Position numbers and translations under genes: made by a program. A stretch of DNA of 6,417 nt from Eubacterium sp. (GTDB lineage: Bacteria > Bacillota > Clostridia > Lachnospirales > Lachnospiraceae). The notes beneath the pieces are model-generated. The model searched no databases and had not been told where the DNA came from. It saw only the letters and a program-made list of their open reading frames with translations. This document shows positions 1 through 5,756 of the stretch, piece after piece; within the stretch, counting starts at the first letter, position 1; each line of letters starts with the position of its first letter. The DNA is taken from positions 1-6,417 of the forward strand of contig JAJGAH010000153.1 in NCBI GenBank assembly GCA_020844525.1, read 5' to 3'.

Positions 1-373
1 AAAGGACAGGAGCAATAAGTATTTTGCGCACAATATGGTTGTGTTTTTCGGAGGCGGCACAGGAAGCCCGTATTTCTCCACGGATACTACAGCTGTACTG
101 CGTGCGATTGAGATCGATGCGGATGCGCTTCTGCTGGCGAAGGCTGTAGATGGTGTCTACGACAGCGATCCGAAGAAGAATCCTGATGCCAGAAAATATG
201 ACACTGTGACGATTCAGGAAGTCATTGACAAGCAGCTCCAGGTGGTGGATATGACTGCGTCCATCCTTGCAAAGGAAAATAAGATGCCGATGGTCGTGTT
301 CGGACTTGATGGTGAGGACAGCATTGTCAACGCGGCACACGGAAAAATCACGGGAACCAGAGTGACCGTGTAA
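1..373 (+). CDS. pyrH: UMP kinase (uridylate kinase), 3' part, cut by the window edge
   Basis: Cytosolic enzyme that phosphorylates UMP to UDP with ATP, a step of pyrimidine nucleotide synthesis; bacterial UMP kinases belong to the amino acid kinase fold. Only the C-terminal half is present. Visible family landmarks are VVFFGGGTGSPYFSTDT (bases 38-88), matching the conserved GGTG-P-F-TD segment, then LLAK-VDGVYDSDP (about 131-175), and VVDMTAS followed by MVVFGL towards the end. The gene ends at TAA 371-373, and frr starts 21 bases later, the usual Firmicutes pair. Frame 2 is open from base 2, but its first codons (KDRSN) do not look like the family. Frame 3 over bases 3-17 reads RTGAI, which joins well to KYFAHNMVVFF of frame 2, suggesting one base is missing near 17-18. 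Identity is very sure; the state of the first few codons is not. Confidence 0.93.
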   Translation, partial: KDRSNKYFAHNMVVFFGGGTGSPYFSTDTTAVLRAIEIDADALLLAKAVDGVYDSDPKKNPDARKYDTVTIQEVIDKQLQVVDMTASILAKENKMPMVVFGLDGEDSIVNAAHGKITGTRVTV

Positions 374-394
374 ATAACCAGGGAGGTTTTTGCA

Positions 395-949
395 ATGAAT
401 GAGAGAGTAAAGGCTTACGATGCCAAAATGGAGAAGACACTCGCCAACCTTTCCAGTGAGCTCGGCGCGATCCGTGCCGGACGCGCGAACCCGCACGTGC
501 TGGACCGCATTACCGTGGACTATTATGGAGCCCAGACGCCGCTGAATCAGGTGGCCAATATTCAGGTTCCTGAGGCACGGATTATTCAGATCCAGCCATG
601 GGAGGGATCAATGGTGAAGCCGATTATCAAGGCGATTCAGACATCTGACCTTGGAATCAACCCGAGTACGGATGGAAAGGTGATCCGTCTGATCTTCCCT
701 GAGCTCACAGAGGAGAGACGTAAGGAGCTCACAAAGGAGACAAAGAAGAAGGGTGAGGAGGCCAAGGTAGCCATCCGCAATATCCGCAGGGATGGAAATG
801 AAGCTTTCAAAAAGCTCGAGAAATCCGAGGATCTTTCTGAGGATCTGATCACAGAGCTTCAGGATGAGCTGCAGAAGGCTACGGACAAGAGAATCCGTGA
901 GATTGACAAGGCTGTTGATGAGAAGTCCAGAGAGCTTATGAAGGTCTGA
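395..949 (+). CDS. frr: Ribosome recycling factor (RRF)
   Basis: RRF splits post-termination ribosomes together with EF-G so the subunits can be reused; it is cytosolic. The 184-residue product is complete (family about 185). Residues 1-30 and about 105-184 form the three-helix bundle (domain I), with RAGRANP at 27-33 at the hinge into the small beta-rich domain II (about 31-104), which carries the PEARIIQIQPWE segment at 59-70. The conserved basic stretch AIRNIRRDGNE at 126-136 holds the arginines that in this family contact 23S rRNA. The ATG at 395 has a good AGGGAGG ribosome site at about 380-386. The gene is 21 bases after pyrH and very likely cotranscribed with it. No abnormal residue was seen. 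Confidence 0.98.
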   Translation: MNERVKAYDAKMEKTLANLSSELGAIRAGRANPHVLDRITVDYYGAQTPLNQVANIQVPEARIIQIQPWEGSMVKPIIKAIQTSDLGINPSTDGKVIRLIFPELTEERRKELTKETKKKGEEAKVAIRNIRRDGNEAFKKLEKSEDLSEDLITELQDELQKATDKRIREIDKAVDEKSRELMKV

Positions 950-997
950 TCCGGGCTGCGGATTTGCAGAAACTGTAGAGGGGGGAGGAGCTGCCGC

Positions 998-1108
998 ATG
1001 AAACGCGCAGCACGTGTATTGCCACGGAAGGGTATCTTTTTTGGCAATGTGCAGAGTGGCGTTTTATGCGGGGGCTCTTTTTATTTCAGAGCCAGCTGTG
1101 GCTGTTAA
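998..1108 (+). CDS. Possible 36-residue Cys-containing small protein or leader ORF (unrecognised)
   Basis: An ATG at 998 sits 7 bases after a very strong purine ribosome site, GGGGGAGGAG at 981-990, and opens a 36-codon frame ending at TAA 1106-1108. It begins MKRAARVLPRKGIFFGNV: a basic N-terminus, then a Gly/Cys-rich tail with Cys at 24, 34 and 36. The frame differs from that of uppS. The end of the ORF overlaps a possible hairpin, GGCTCT 1073-1078 pairing with AGAGCC 1088-1093. I do not recognise the product. It could be a real small protein, a leader peptide coupling frr to uppS translation, or chance; the ribosome site is the only strong argument. Confidence 0.27.
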   Translation: MKRAARVLPRKGIFFGNVQSGVLCGGSFYFRASCGC

Positions 1109-1180
1109 CGGATTGTCCGAGCAGAGTGTGATGGCTGCAGCTGCTTTGCGGCCGTTTTCTGACAAAACGACGGACGCGGG

Positions 1181-1185
1181 AAGGA
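1181..1185 (+). promoter_or_regulatory. Ribosome binding site that sets the uppS start
   Basis: AAGGA at 1181-1185 lies 8 bases before ATG 1194. The longer in-frame start, GTG 1014, has no suitably spaced site: the nearest purine run, 981-990, is 23 bases away and serves ATG 998 better. Confidence 0.65.
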
Positions 1186-1193
1186 CGGGTTTT

Positions 1194-1922
1194 ATGAGTG
1201 AGGCGGGACAGAATGGAAAACTGAAGGTTCCGAATCATATTGCTATTATTCTGGATGGAAATGGAAGATGGGCAAAGCGCAGGGGGATGCCCAGAAGCTA
1301 TGGTCATGTTGTTGGCTGCAATAACCTGGAAAAGATGTGCGATATTATCTGTGAGATGGGTGTGAAGTATCTCACAGTATATGCGTTTTCCACAGAAAAC
1401 TGGAAACGCTCGGCGGATGAGGTGCAGGTACTGATGAACCTTTTCCGCAAATATCTGCGCAGGGTTATGGCGAAGGCGAGAAAGAACCAGATGCGTGTGA
1501 GGATCATCGGAGATACTTCTGCGCTGGCTCCGGATATTCAGGAAGAAATCCGCGAGGTGGAAGAGATCTCGAAGGATTATGACAAGATGTTCTTCCAGAT
1601 TGCCCTGAACTATGGCGGGCGCGATGAGATTGAGCGCGCGGTTACAAAGCTTGCTGATGATGCGAGAAGTGGAAAATTGCCGGAGGGAAGGGTGACTGGC
1701 GAGATTTTTGAACGCTATCTGGATACGGCAGGAATCCCGGACCCCGATCTTCTGATCCGCACAAGCGGTGAACAGCGGATTTCCAATTTTCTTCTATGGC
1801 AGCTGGCCTATACAGAATTCTATTTTACAGATACTGCCTGGCCGGATTTCCATAAGGAGGACCTGATCCGTGCGATTGAGAAGTACAACAGCCGCGACCG
1901 GAGATTCGGCAACGCAAAATAG
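1194..1922 (+). CDS. uppS: Isoprenyl transferase / undecaprenyl diphosphate synthase
   Basis: A cis-prenyltransferase that adds IPP units to farnesyl diphosphate to make undecaprenyl diphosphate, precursor of the C55 lipid carrier for peptidoglycan and other wall polymers. Works at the cytoplasmic face of the membrane. With the ATG at 1194 the protein has 242 residues, normal for the family (about 230-260). Landmarks: HIAIILDGNGRWAKRRG at 15-31 with catalytic-type Asp21 and the phosphate-binding GNGR; RSYGH..G at 34-41; YAFSTENWKR at 63-72; ALNYGGRDEI at 137-146; and the C-terminal signature IRTSGEQRISNFLLWQLAY at 188-206 followed by E208 and WPDF. The frame stays open back to 1002, so a 302-residue form starting at GTG 1014 is possible, but that extension is Ala-rich, unlike the family, and lacks a well-placed ribosome site. 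The gene lies 244 bases after frr and 32 bases before cdsA. Lipid chain length cannot be read from the sequence. Confidence 0.96.
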   Translation: MSEAGQNGKLKVPNHIAIILDGNGRWAKRRGMPRSYGHVVGCNNLEKMCDIICEMGVKYLTVYAFSTENWKRSADEVQVLMNLFRKYLRRVMAKARKNQMRVRIIGDTSALAPDIQEEIREVEEISKDYDKMFFQIALNYGGRDEIERAVTKLADDARSGKLPEGRVTGEIFERYLDTAGIPDPDLLIRTSGEQRISNFLLWQLAYTEFYFTDTAWPDFHKEDLIRAIEKYNSRDRRFGNAK

Positions 1923-1940
1923 AATAAGTCATATCAAACA

Positions 1941-1945
1941 GGAGG
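1941..1945 (+). promoter_or_regulatory. Ribosome binding site of cdsA, with a competing out-of-frame ATG
   Basis: GGAGG at 1941-1945 is 9 bases before the cdsA ATG at 1955. A second ATG at 1950, only 4 bases from the site, opens a 9-codon frame that ends at TAG 1977-1979 inside cdsA. The spacing favours 1955. Confidence 0.75.
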
Positions 1946-1954
1946 AACAATGAG

Positions 1955-2830
1955 ATGTTTTACATCATTGGTCTGGTAGGGGTACTTGTCATGCTTGTGG
2001 TTCAGTACCTGACAAGAAAGACAACCAATTCATTTCTCACAAGGCTGGTCAGCGGCGTTATTCTTGTGCTGATTGCGCTGATGAGTATTACTGCGGGAGG
2101 ATGGGTTCTGTACCTCGTTTCGCTTGTGCTGTCGCTCATCGGAACATTTGAGCTGTACCGCGCACTTGGCATCCACAAAAAGGAGGGCAGGAGTGTCGAT
2201 CTGCTGGAACTGATCGGATATATCTCAGTAGTGCTCTATTATCTGAGCCTGATCTATATGTGGGGCAGTTATCAGCTCTTCATCATCTTGTGTGCGCTTG
2301 TCATGCTGATGTTTGTATATGTGTTTTCCTATCCGAAGTATAATGCAAGGCAGATCATGGAAGCCTACTTCGGTGTCATCTATGTGGGTGTCATGCTGTC
2401 CTATGTATATCAGACCAGAAGCCTGGAGTATGGACACTACATTGTATGGCTGATCTTCCTGTGCTCCTGGGGGTGCGATACATGTGCATATTGTGCGGGA
2501 AGACTTTTCGGAAAGCACAAGATGGCACCTGTTCTCAGCCCCAAGAAGACCATAGAGGGCGCAATCGGTGGCGTTGCAGGGGCGACGCTGCTGGGTCTGA
2601 TCTATGCGCTTGCCACAAAAGGACCGGTACTGGAATACATGGTGATTTGCCTGATTGGAGGACTGATTTCCATGGTTGGCGACCTGTCTGCTTCCGCAAT
2701 CAAGAGAAATGCCGGGATAAAGGATTATGGCAATCTGATTCCGGGGCACGGCGGCGTGATGGACCGCTTTGACAGTGTGATTTTTACGGCGCCGATTATA
2801 TATTTTCTGGCACTTACGCTGGTCAAGTGA
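1955..2830 (+). CDS. cdsA: Phosphatidate cytidylyltransferase (CDP-diacylglycerol synthase)
   Basis: Integral membrane enzyme that makes CDP-diacylglycerol from phosphatidate and CTP, the branch point for phosphatidylglycerol, cardiolipin and other phospholipids. It has 291 residues with several hydrophobic segments (roughly 3-20, 30-62, 84-101, 106-125, 137-152, 160-173, 203-221, 226-242 and 275-290). The diagnostic C-terminal signature is complete: SAIKRNAGIKDYGNLIPGHG from 247, continuing GVMDRFDS to 274, matching the S-x-x-KR-x4-KD-(F/Y)...PGHGG-x-xDR-D pattern of the CdsA family, whose Asp residues bind the metal. A second conserved block, D175...Y179..GR.FGKHK..PVLSPKKTIEG, spans 175-202. 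The gene follows uppS by 32 bases and is probably in the same transcript. It is followed by a 156-base gap before dxr, longer than the other gaps from pyrH to cdsA except frr-uppS. No defect was seen. Confidence 0.97.
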   Translation: MFYIIGLVGVLVMLVVQYLTRKTTNSFLTRLVSGVILVLIALMSITAGGWVLYLVSLVLSLIGTFELYRALGIHKKEGRSVDLLELIGYISVVLYYLSLIYMWGSYQLFIILCALVMLMFVYVFSYPKYNARQIMEAYFGVIYVGVMLSYVYQTRSLEYGHYIVWLIFLCSWGCDTCAYCAGRLFGKHKMAPVLSPKKTIEGAIGGVAGATLLGLIYALATKGPVLEYMVICLIGGLISMVGDLSASAIKRNAGIKDYGNLIPGHGGVMDRFDSVIFTAPIIYFLALTLVK

Positions 2831-2847
2831 GCCTGATGTAAATTTAT

Positions 2848-2863
2848 ATGCTTCGGTAAGCAT
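2848..2863 (+). other. Hairpin downstream of cdsA
   Basis: ATGCTT (2848-2853) and AAGCAT (2858-2863) form a perfect 6-bp stem around CGGT. No T tract follows (GCATGGGCACAAAATT), so it is not a standard intrinsic terminator. It may stabilise the 3' end of the cdsA message or belong to a dxr leader structure. Confidence 0.4.
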
Positions 2864-2866
2864 GCA

Positions 2867-2895
2867 TGGGCACAAAATTAAGTTATAAATAATAA
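2867..2895 (+). promoter_or_regulatory. Weak candidate promoter in the cdsA-dxr gap
   Basis: TGGGCA (2867-2872, 4 of 6 to TTGACA), a 17-base spacer, then TAATAA (2890-2895, 3 of 6 to TATAAT) inside the only AT-rich stretch of the gap (about 2873-2900), which also holds TATAAA at 2884-2889. The match is poor and the call rests mainly on the local AT richness, so dxr may have its own start of transcription but this is not shown. Confidence 0.17.
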
Positions 2896-2933
2896 TGAAA
2901 TTCGCTGGAAGTGTACCGCGGAGGATGGCGTGG

Positions 2934-2969
2934 ATGATTGAGAATACCGGATGCATCTGCGATGCATGA
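2934..2969 (+). CDS. Possible 11-codon leader peptide ahead of dxr
   Basis: ATG 2934 lies 9 bases after GGAGG (2920-2924) and encodes MIENTGCICDA, ending at TGA 2967-2969, 17 bases before the dxr start. The last codons coincide with the 2951-2967 hairpin, so a ribosome on this frame would open that hairpin. An in-frame ATG at 2925 would give 14 codons but has no room for the ribosome site. This is a candidate only; such short frames arise easily by chance. Confidence 0.2.
   Translation: MIENTGCICDA
2951..2967 (+). other. Perfect inverted repeat just upstream of the dxr ribosome site
   Basis: ATGCATC (2951-2957) and GATGCAT (2961-2967) form a perfect 7-bp stem around TGC. It ends 3 bases before the AGGGGAGAGG ribosome site (2971-2980) of dxr. 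As RNA it could affect ribosome loading; as DNA it could be a small operator. A 7-base segment further up, CATGCAT 2861-2867, can pair with ATGCATG 2962-2968 instead. Confidence 0.42.
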
Positions 2970-2986
2970 CAGGGGAGAGGACTGTT

Positions 2987-4132
2987 ATGAAGAAAATTGC
3001 AATTCTTGGTTCGACCGGATCTATCGGTACACAGACCCTCGATGTGGTCAGGAACAATCAAGACCTTCAGGTGGTTGGAATCGCAGCGGGGAAGAATGTA
3101 CAGAAAATAGAAGAACAGGTACGTGAATTCCATCCGAAGCTAGCCGTATTATATGATGAGAGCGCAGCGGAGGATCTGAAGGCGAGAATCCGCGACACAG
3201 ATACACGTGTCAGTGCCGGGATGGAAGGGCTTCTGGAGCTGGCAGCGATGCCGGAGGCGGAGATTCTGGTTACAGCCATTGTGGGAATGATCGGCATTCG
3301 TCCGACGCTTGCGGCAATCGGGGCCGGTAAGGATATTGCTCTTGCCAATAAAGAAACGCTGGTCACTGCCGGCCATCTGATCATGCCTGCGGCAGAAAAG
3401 AACGGCGTCCGGATTCTCCCTGTGGACAGCGAGCACAGCGCGATTTTTCAGTGTCTTCATGGGGAAGACAGAAGACAGGTACATAAACTGCTGATCACGG
3501 CATCAGGAGGACCTTTCCGTGGATGGAAGACTGAGGATCTTGCCGGCGTGCGACCGGAGGACGCTTTGAAGCATCCGACCTGGTCCATGGGCAGAAAAAT
3601 CACGATCGATTCCGCGACTCTGGTAAATAAGGGACTGGAGGTCATGGAGGCCCGGTGGCTGTTCGATGTGCCGCTTGATCGTATTCAGGTTGTTGTGCAG
3701 CCGCAGAGCATCATTCATTCCATGGTGGAATTCGAGGATGGTGCGGTGATGGCACAGCTGGGGGCACCCGACATGCGTCTGCCGATTCAGTATGCATTAT
3801 ACTATCCGCACAGAAGGTATCTGCCGGGAGAGCGTCTTGATTTCACAAGACTGCATTCCATAGAGATTGATCAGCCCGATATGGAGACGTTCAGGGGACT
3901 TCCGCTCGCCATTCGTGCGGCCCGGGAGGGCGGTTCCATGCCGACAGTATTCAATGCGGCAAATGAAGAGGCAGTGGCCTTGTTTCTGAACTATAAAATC
4001 GGTTTTCTGGATATCTATCGTCTGATTGAGGCATCGATGGATGCACATCATTGTATTGAAATGCCAGATCTGGAGCAGATTCTGGCGGTTGAGGCAGAGG
4101 TTCGCGGCCGGATCCGGCGGGACTATGCCTGA
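2987..4132 (+). CDS. dxr: 1-deoxy-D-xylulose 5-phosphate reductoisomerase
   Basis: Cytosolic NADPH- and divalent-metal-dependent enzyme that turns DXP into 2-C-methyl-D-erythritol 4-phosphate, the committed step of the MEP isoprenoid pathway. It supplies IPP, the substrate of UppS encoded nearby. Length 381, normal for the family. Landmarks: the NADPH-binding GSTGSIGTQTLDV at 8-20; ALANKETLV at 118-126; PVDSEHSAIFQCL at 145-157 with metal ligands Asp147 and Glu149; TASGGPF at 171-177; HPTWSMGRKITIDSATLVNK from 196, continuing GLEVMEARWLF to 226, with Asn214, Lys215 and third metal ligand Glu218; QPQSIIHSMVEFEDG at 238-252; and NAANEEAV at 323-330. All catalytic positions are present. The ATG at 2987 was preferred to in-frame ATG 2951 because AGGGGAGAGG at 2971-2980 is well placed for it and the family starts directly at the MKKIAILGSTGSIG strand. 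Gap to rseP is 117 bases. Confidence 0.98.
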   Translation: MKKIAILGSTGSIGTQTLDVVRNNQDLQVVGIAAGKNVQKIEEQVREFHPKLAVLYDESAAEDLKARIRDTDTRVSAGMEGLLELAAMPEAEILVTAIVGMIGIRPTLAAIGAGKDIALANKETLVTAGHLIMPAAEKNGVRILPVDSEHSAIFQCLHGEDRRQVHKLLITASGGPFRGWKTEDLAGVRPEDALKHPTWSMGRKITIDSATLVNKGLEVMEARWLFDVPLDRIQVVVQPQSIIHSMVEFEDGAVMAQLGAPDMRLPIQYALYYPHRRYLPGERLDFTRLHSIEIDQPDMETFRGLPLAIRAAREGGSMPTVFNAANEEAVALFLNYKIGFLDIYRLIEASMDAHHCIEMPDLEQILAVEAEVRGRIRRDYA

Positions 4133-4237
4133 AGCGGATTATACCTGAATCAGACAGACCACAGCATTTTACAGCGGATCGCAGAGAGGTAAGACTGCTT
4201 ATTTTTATAGCGTAAAACCTGCCTGGGATCTGCATTT

Positions 4238-4243
4238 GGGTGA
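4238..4243 (+). promoter_or_regulatory. Weak ribosome binding site for the rseP TTG start
   Basis: GGGTGA at 4238-4243 lies 6 bases before TTG 4250. No in-frame ATG occurs until codon 39, beyond the HEFGH motif, so the start must be TTG 4250 or another rare codon. The weak site and the TTG suggest modest translation. Confidence 0.5.
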
Positions 4244-4249
4244 ACAATA

Positions 4250-5551
4250 TTGAAATATGTAATCGGAATTCTGGTGCTGGGCCTTGTGGTACTTTTTCAC
4301 GAGTTTGGCCATTTCCTCCTGGCGAGGAAGAACCATATTGTCGTAGAGGAATTTGCAATCGGAATGGGGCCGAAGATCCTCTCTTTTAAAAGCAAAAAGA
4401 GCGGCACCGTTTTTGCGTGGCGGGCGCTTCCCTTTGGAGGCTCCTGTTCCATGCTCAATGAGGATGACGGAGAGGCGGTTCCCGGAAGCTTTGTCGGGGC
4501 GCCGGTGTGGAGAAGGGCACTGGTCGTGGCGGCAGGACCGGTTTTTAACTTTATCCTGGCGCTGCTGATTTCACTGGTTATTGTGGGCGTCTCAGGCGCA
4601 GATCCGGTTATCGTGGAGGATGTGCCAGCTTCGTCACCGGAGGCGGCAGCCGGACTGCAGACAGGAGATATCATTGAATCCTATAACGGCGAATGGATTA
4701 TGAATTCCCGGGATTTCTATATGGACCTTCTGCTTTCTGAAGTTCCGACGGATTCTGTATCGCTTGTTGTAAACCGGGACGGACAGAACGTCCGGATCCG
4801 TTATACGCCTGCCAGTGAGACAAAATACCTGCTGGGCATACACTGGGATGAGACTTCGGATGCGAGCGGCATTCAGCTCACGATGGTGAATAAAGGAACT
4901 GCGGCGAAAAAAGCCGGTCTGCAGATGGGAGATGTCATTACAGCAATCAATGGCACCGAGATCAGGACGGCAGATGATATGACGGAGTACCTGCAGGCCC
5001 ATCCTCTGGACGGTTCGCAGATAGAGATTACTATTGAACGGGACGGAAAGCAGTCCACGGTACAGCTGACACCGGAAAAAACGACAATCGCTTCGCTGAG
5101 TTTTTCGTACAACATGGCGAGAGTAAAGCAGGGATTTTTCGGCGTGATCGGCTATTCCTTCCGCGAGGTGGCGTTCTGGATCAAGATGTCCTGGAAGTCG
5201 ATTGCGGGAATGCTGAACGGAACCTTTGGAATTAACGATATGTCCGGCCCGGTTGGCATTGTCAAGACGGTGGGAGACACATACAGCGAGGCAGCATCTT
5301 CGGCTTCAACCGGTGCTGCATTGCTGACGCTTGCCAGCGTAATGTCCATGATCTCTGTCTCCCTTGGCTTTATGAATCTGATTCCGCTCCCCGCACTGGA
5401 CGGAGGCAGACTGCTGATGATGCTCATAGAGGCAATCCGCAAAAAGCCGGTAAACCGGAAGATCGAGGAAAATATCAACTTTTATGGTCTCATGGCGCTG
5501 ATGGCGTTTATCGTCTATATAACGATCCATGATATCCTTAAGATTATTTGA
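4250..5551 (+). CDS. rseP: RseP/RasP-type site-2 intramembrane zinc metalloprotease with two PDZ domains
   Basis: Membrane protease of the S2P (M50) family that cuts substrate transmembrane segments after a first cleavage, typically anti-sigma factors, and clears signal-peptide remnants. Its substrate here is unknown. Length 433. The first membrane helix (about 2-25) carries the zinc motif HEFGH at 17-21, with Glu18 the catalytic base. A beta-rich linker with LPFGGSCSML (60-69) replaces the commoner GGYVK form. Helix two, about 88-115, includes AAGPVFNFILA at 94-104. Two PDZ-like domains follow: about 118-187 (core SSPEAAAGLQTGDIIESYNG, 128-147) and about 205-275 (core AAKKAGLQMGDVITAINGTE). 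After a stretch with MSGPVGIVK (331-339), the helix with NLIPLPALDGGRLL at 376-389 holds the third zinc ligand Asp384, and a last helix closes at about 411-430. Start is TTG. The dxr-rseP order is the usual Firmicutes one. The active site looks intact. Confidence 0.96.
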   Translation: MKYVIGILVLGLVVLFHEFGHFLLARKNHIVVEEFAIGMGPKILSFKSKKSGTVFAWRALPFGGSCSMLNEDDGEAVPGSFVGAPVWRRALVVAAGPVFNFILALLISLVIVGVSGADPVIVEDVPASSPEAAAGLQTGDIIESYNGEWIMNSRDFYMDLLLSEVPTDSVSLVVNRDGQNVRIRYTPASETKYLLGIHWDETSDASGIQLTMVNKGTAAKKAGLQMGDVITAINGTEIRTADDMTEYLQAHPLDGSQIEITIERDGKQSTVQLTPEKTTIASLSFSYNMARVKQGFFGVIGYSFREVAFWIKMSWKSIAGMLNGTFGINDMSGPVGIVKTVGDTYSEAASSASTGAALLTLASVMSMISVSLGFMNLIPLPALDGGRLLMMLIEAIRKKPVNRKIEENINFYGLMALMAFIVYITIHDILKII

Positions 5552-5617
5552 TGCTCTTGTCTGTCATGTTTCGGGGATACGTTTTCTGCGAGCCGTTCTT
5601 TCTTATATGTCTGTATT

Positions 5618-5641
5618 TTTTGCAAGGGTTTCTTTGCAAAA
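5618..5641 (+). other. Hairpin in the rseP-PAP2 gap, possible weak terminator
   Basis: TTTTGCAAGG (5618-5627) and CTTTGCAAAA (5632-5641) pair over 10 positions (9 Watson-Crick, one G-T) around a GTTT loop. It lies about 67 bases after rseP ends. No T tract follows on the + strand (GACGCATC), and none follows on the - strand, so it does not meet the intrinsic-terminator pattern. It may still trap or protect the rseP 3' end. Confidence 0.4.
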
Positions 5642-5648
5642 GACGCAT

Positions 5649-5716
5649 CTTAACGTACGGAATGACTTAATGTACGAAATGACTTAGCGTATGGAATGAC
5701 TTAACGTACGGAATAA
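5649..5716 (+). repeat. Four 17-bp tandem direct repeats
   Basis: Four adjacent copies of a 17-base unit, consensus CTTAACGTACGGAATGA, lie at 5649-5665, 5666-5682, 5683-5699 and 5700-5716 with no spacer. Against unit 1, unit 2 has 2 changes, unit 3 has 2 and unit 4 has 1; all five changes are transitions. Units 1 and 4 contain the palindrome CGTACG. The 17-base period is not a multiple of three and every unit carries stop codons, so the array is not coding. It ends 40 bases before the PAP2 start at 5757. It may be a set of binding sites for a regulator, or a minisatellite grown by slippage. Confidence 0.9.
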
Positions 5717-5740
5717 TTTGGGGAGGCTTTTTTCCCAGGA

Positions 5741-5746
5741 AAGGAG
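5741..5746 (+). promoter_or_regulatory. Ribosome binding site that sets the PAP2 gene start
   Basis: AAGGAG at 5741-5746 is 10 bases before TTG 5757. The more upstream in-frame TTG 5718 directly follows the repeat array and has no ribosome site. ATG 5778 is 31 bases away from this site. Confidence 0.6.
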
Positions 5747-5756
5747 ATATATTACA

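Noticed and set aside
1041..1070. TTGGCA (1041-1046) as a -35 box for an internal uppS promoter
   Set aside because: The -10 position at the right spacing reads TATGCG, which is too far from TATAAT to support a call.
1014..1193. 60-codon in-frame N-terminal extension of uppS from GTG 1014, with a hydrophobic, signal-peptide-like look
   Set aside because: The family starts just before the HIAIILDGNGRW strand, a 242-residue form from ATG 1194 is normal length with a fair ribosome site, and GTG 1014 has no well-spaced site.
2951..2986. 12-codon extension of dxr from ATG 2951
   Set aside because: There is no ribosome site before 2951, the codons overlap a perfect hairpin, and ATG 2987 has AGGGGAGAGG at the right distance and gives the normal Dxr N-terminus.
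2225..3133. 302-codon open frame on the - strand across cdsA and the start of dxr
   Set aside because: It is the shadow of two well-identified + strand genes, crosses an intergenic gap, and its protein shows no recognisable domain or plausible composition.
4297..4674. Open - strand frame of 125 codons inside rseP
   Set aside because: Low-complexity Ser/Thr/Pro-rich translation expected from the complement of a membrane-protein gene; no ribosome site or family resemblance.
5649..5716. The 17-bp repeats as a CRISPR array or an origin-type iteron set
   Set aside because: There are no spacers between units, so it is not CRISPR; no replication initiator gene or DnaA-box cluster is nearby, so an origin is unsupported.
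5718..5756. Upstream TTG start for the PAP2 gene adding 13 residues (MGRLFSQERRYIT)
   Set aside because: It directly abuts the repeat array with no ribosome site, and the AAGGAG that would serve TTG 5757 lies within it.
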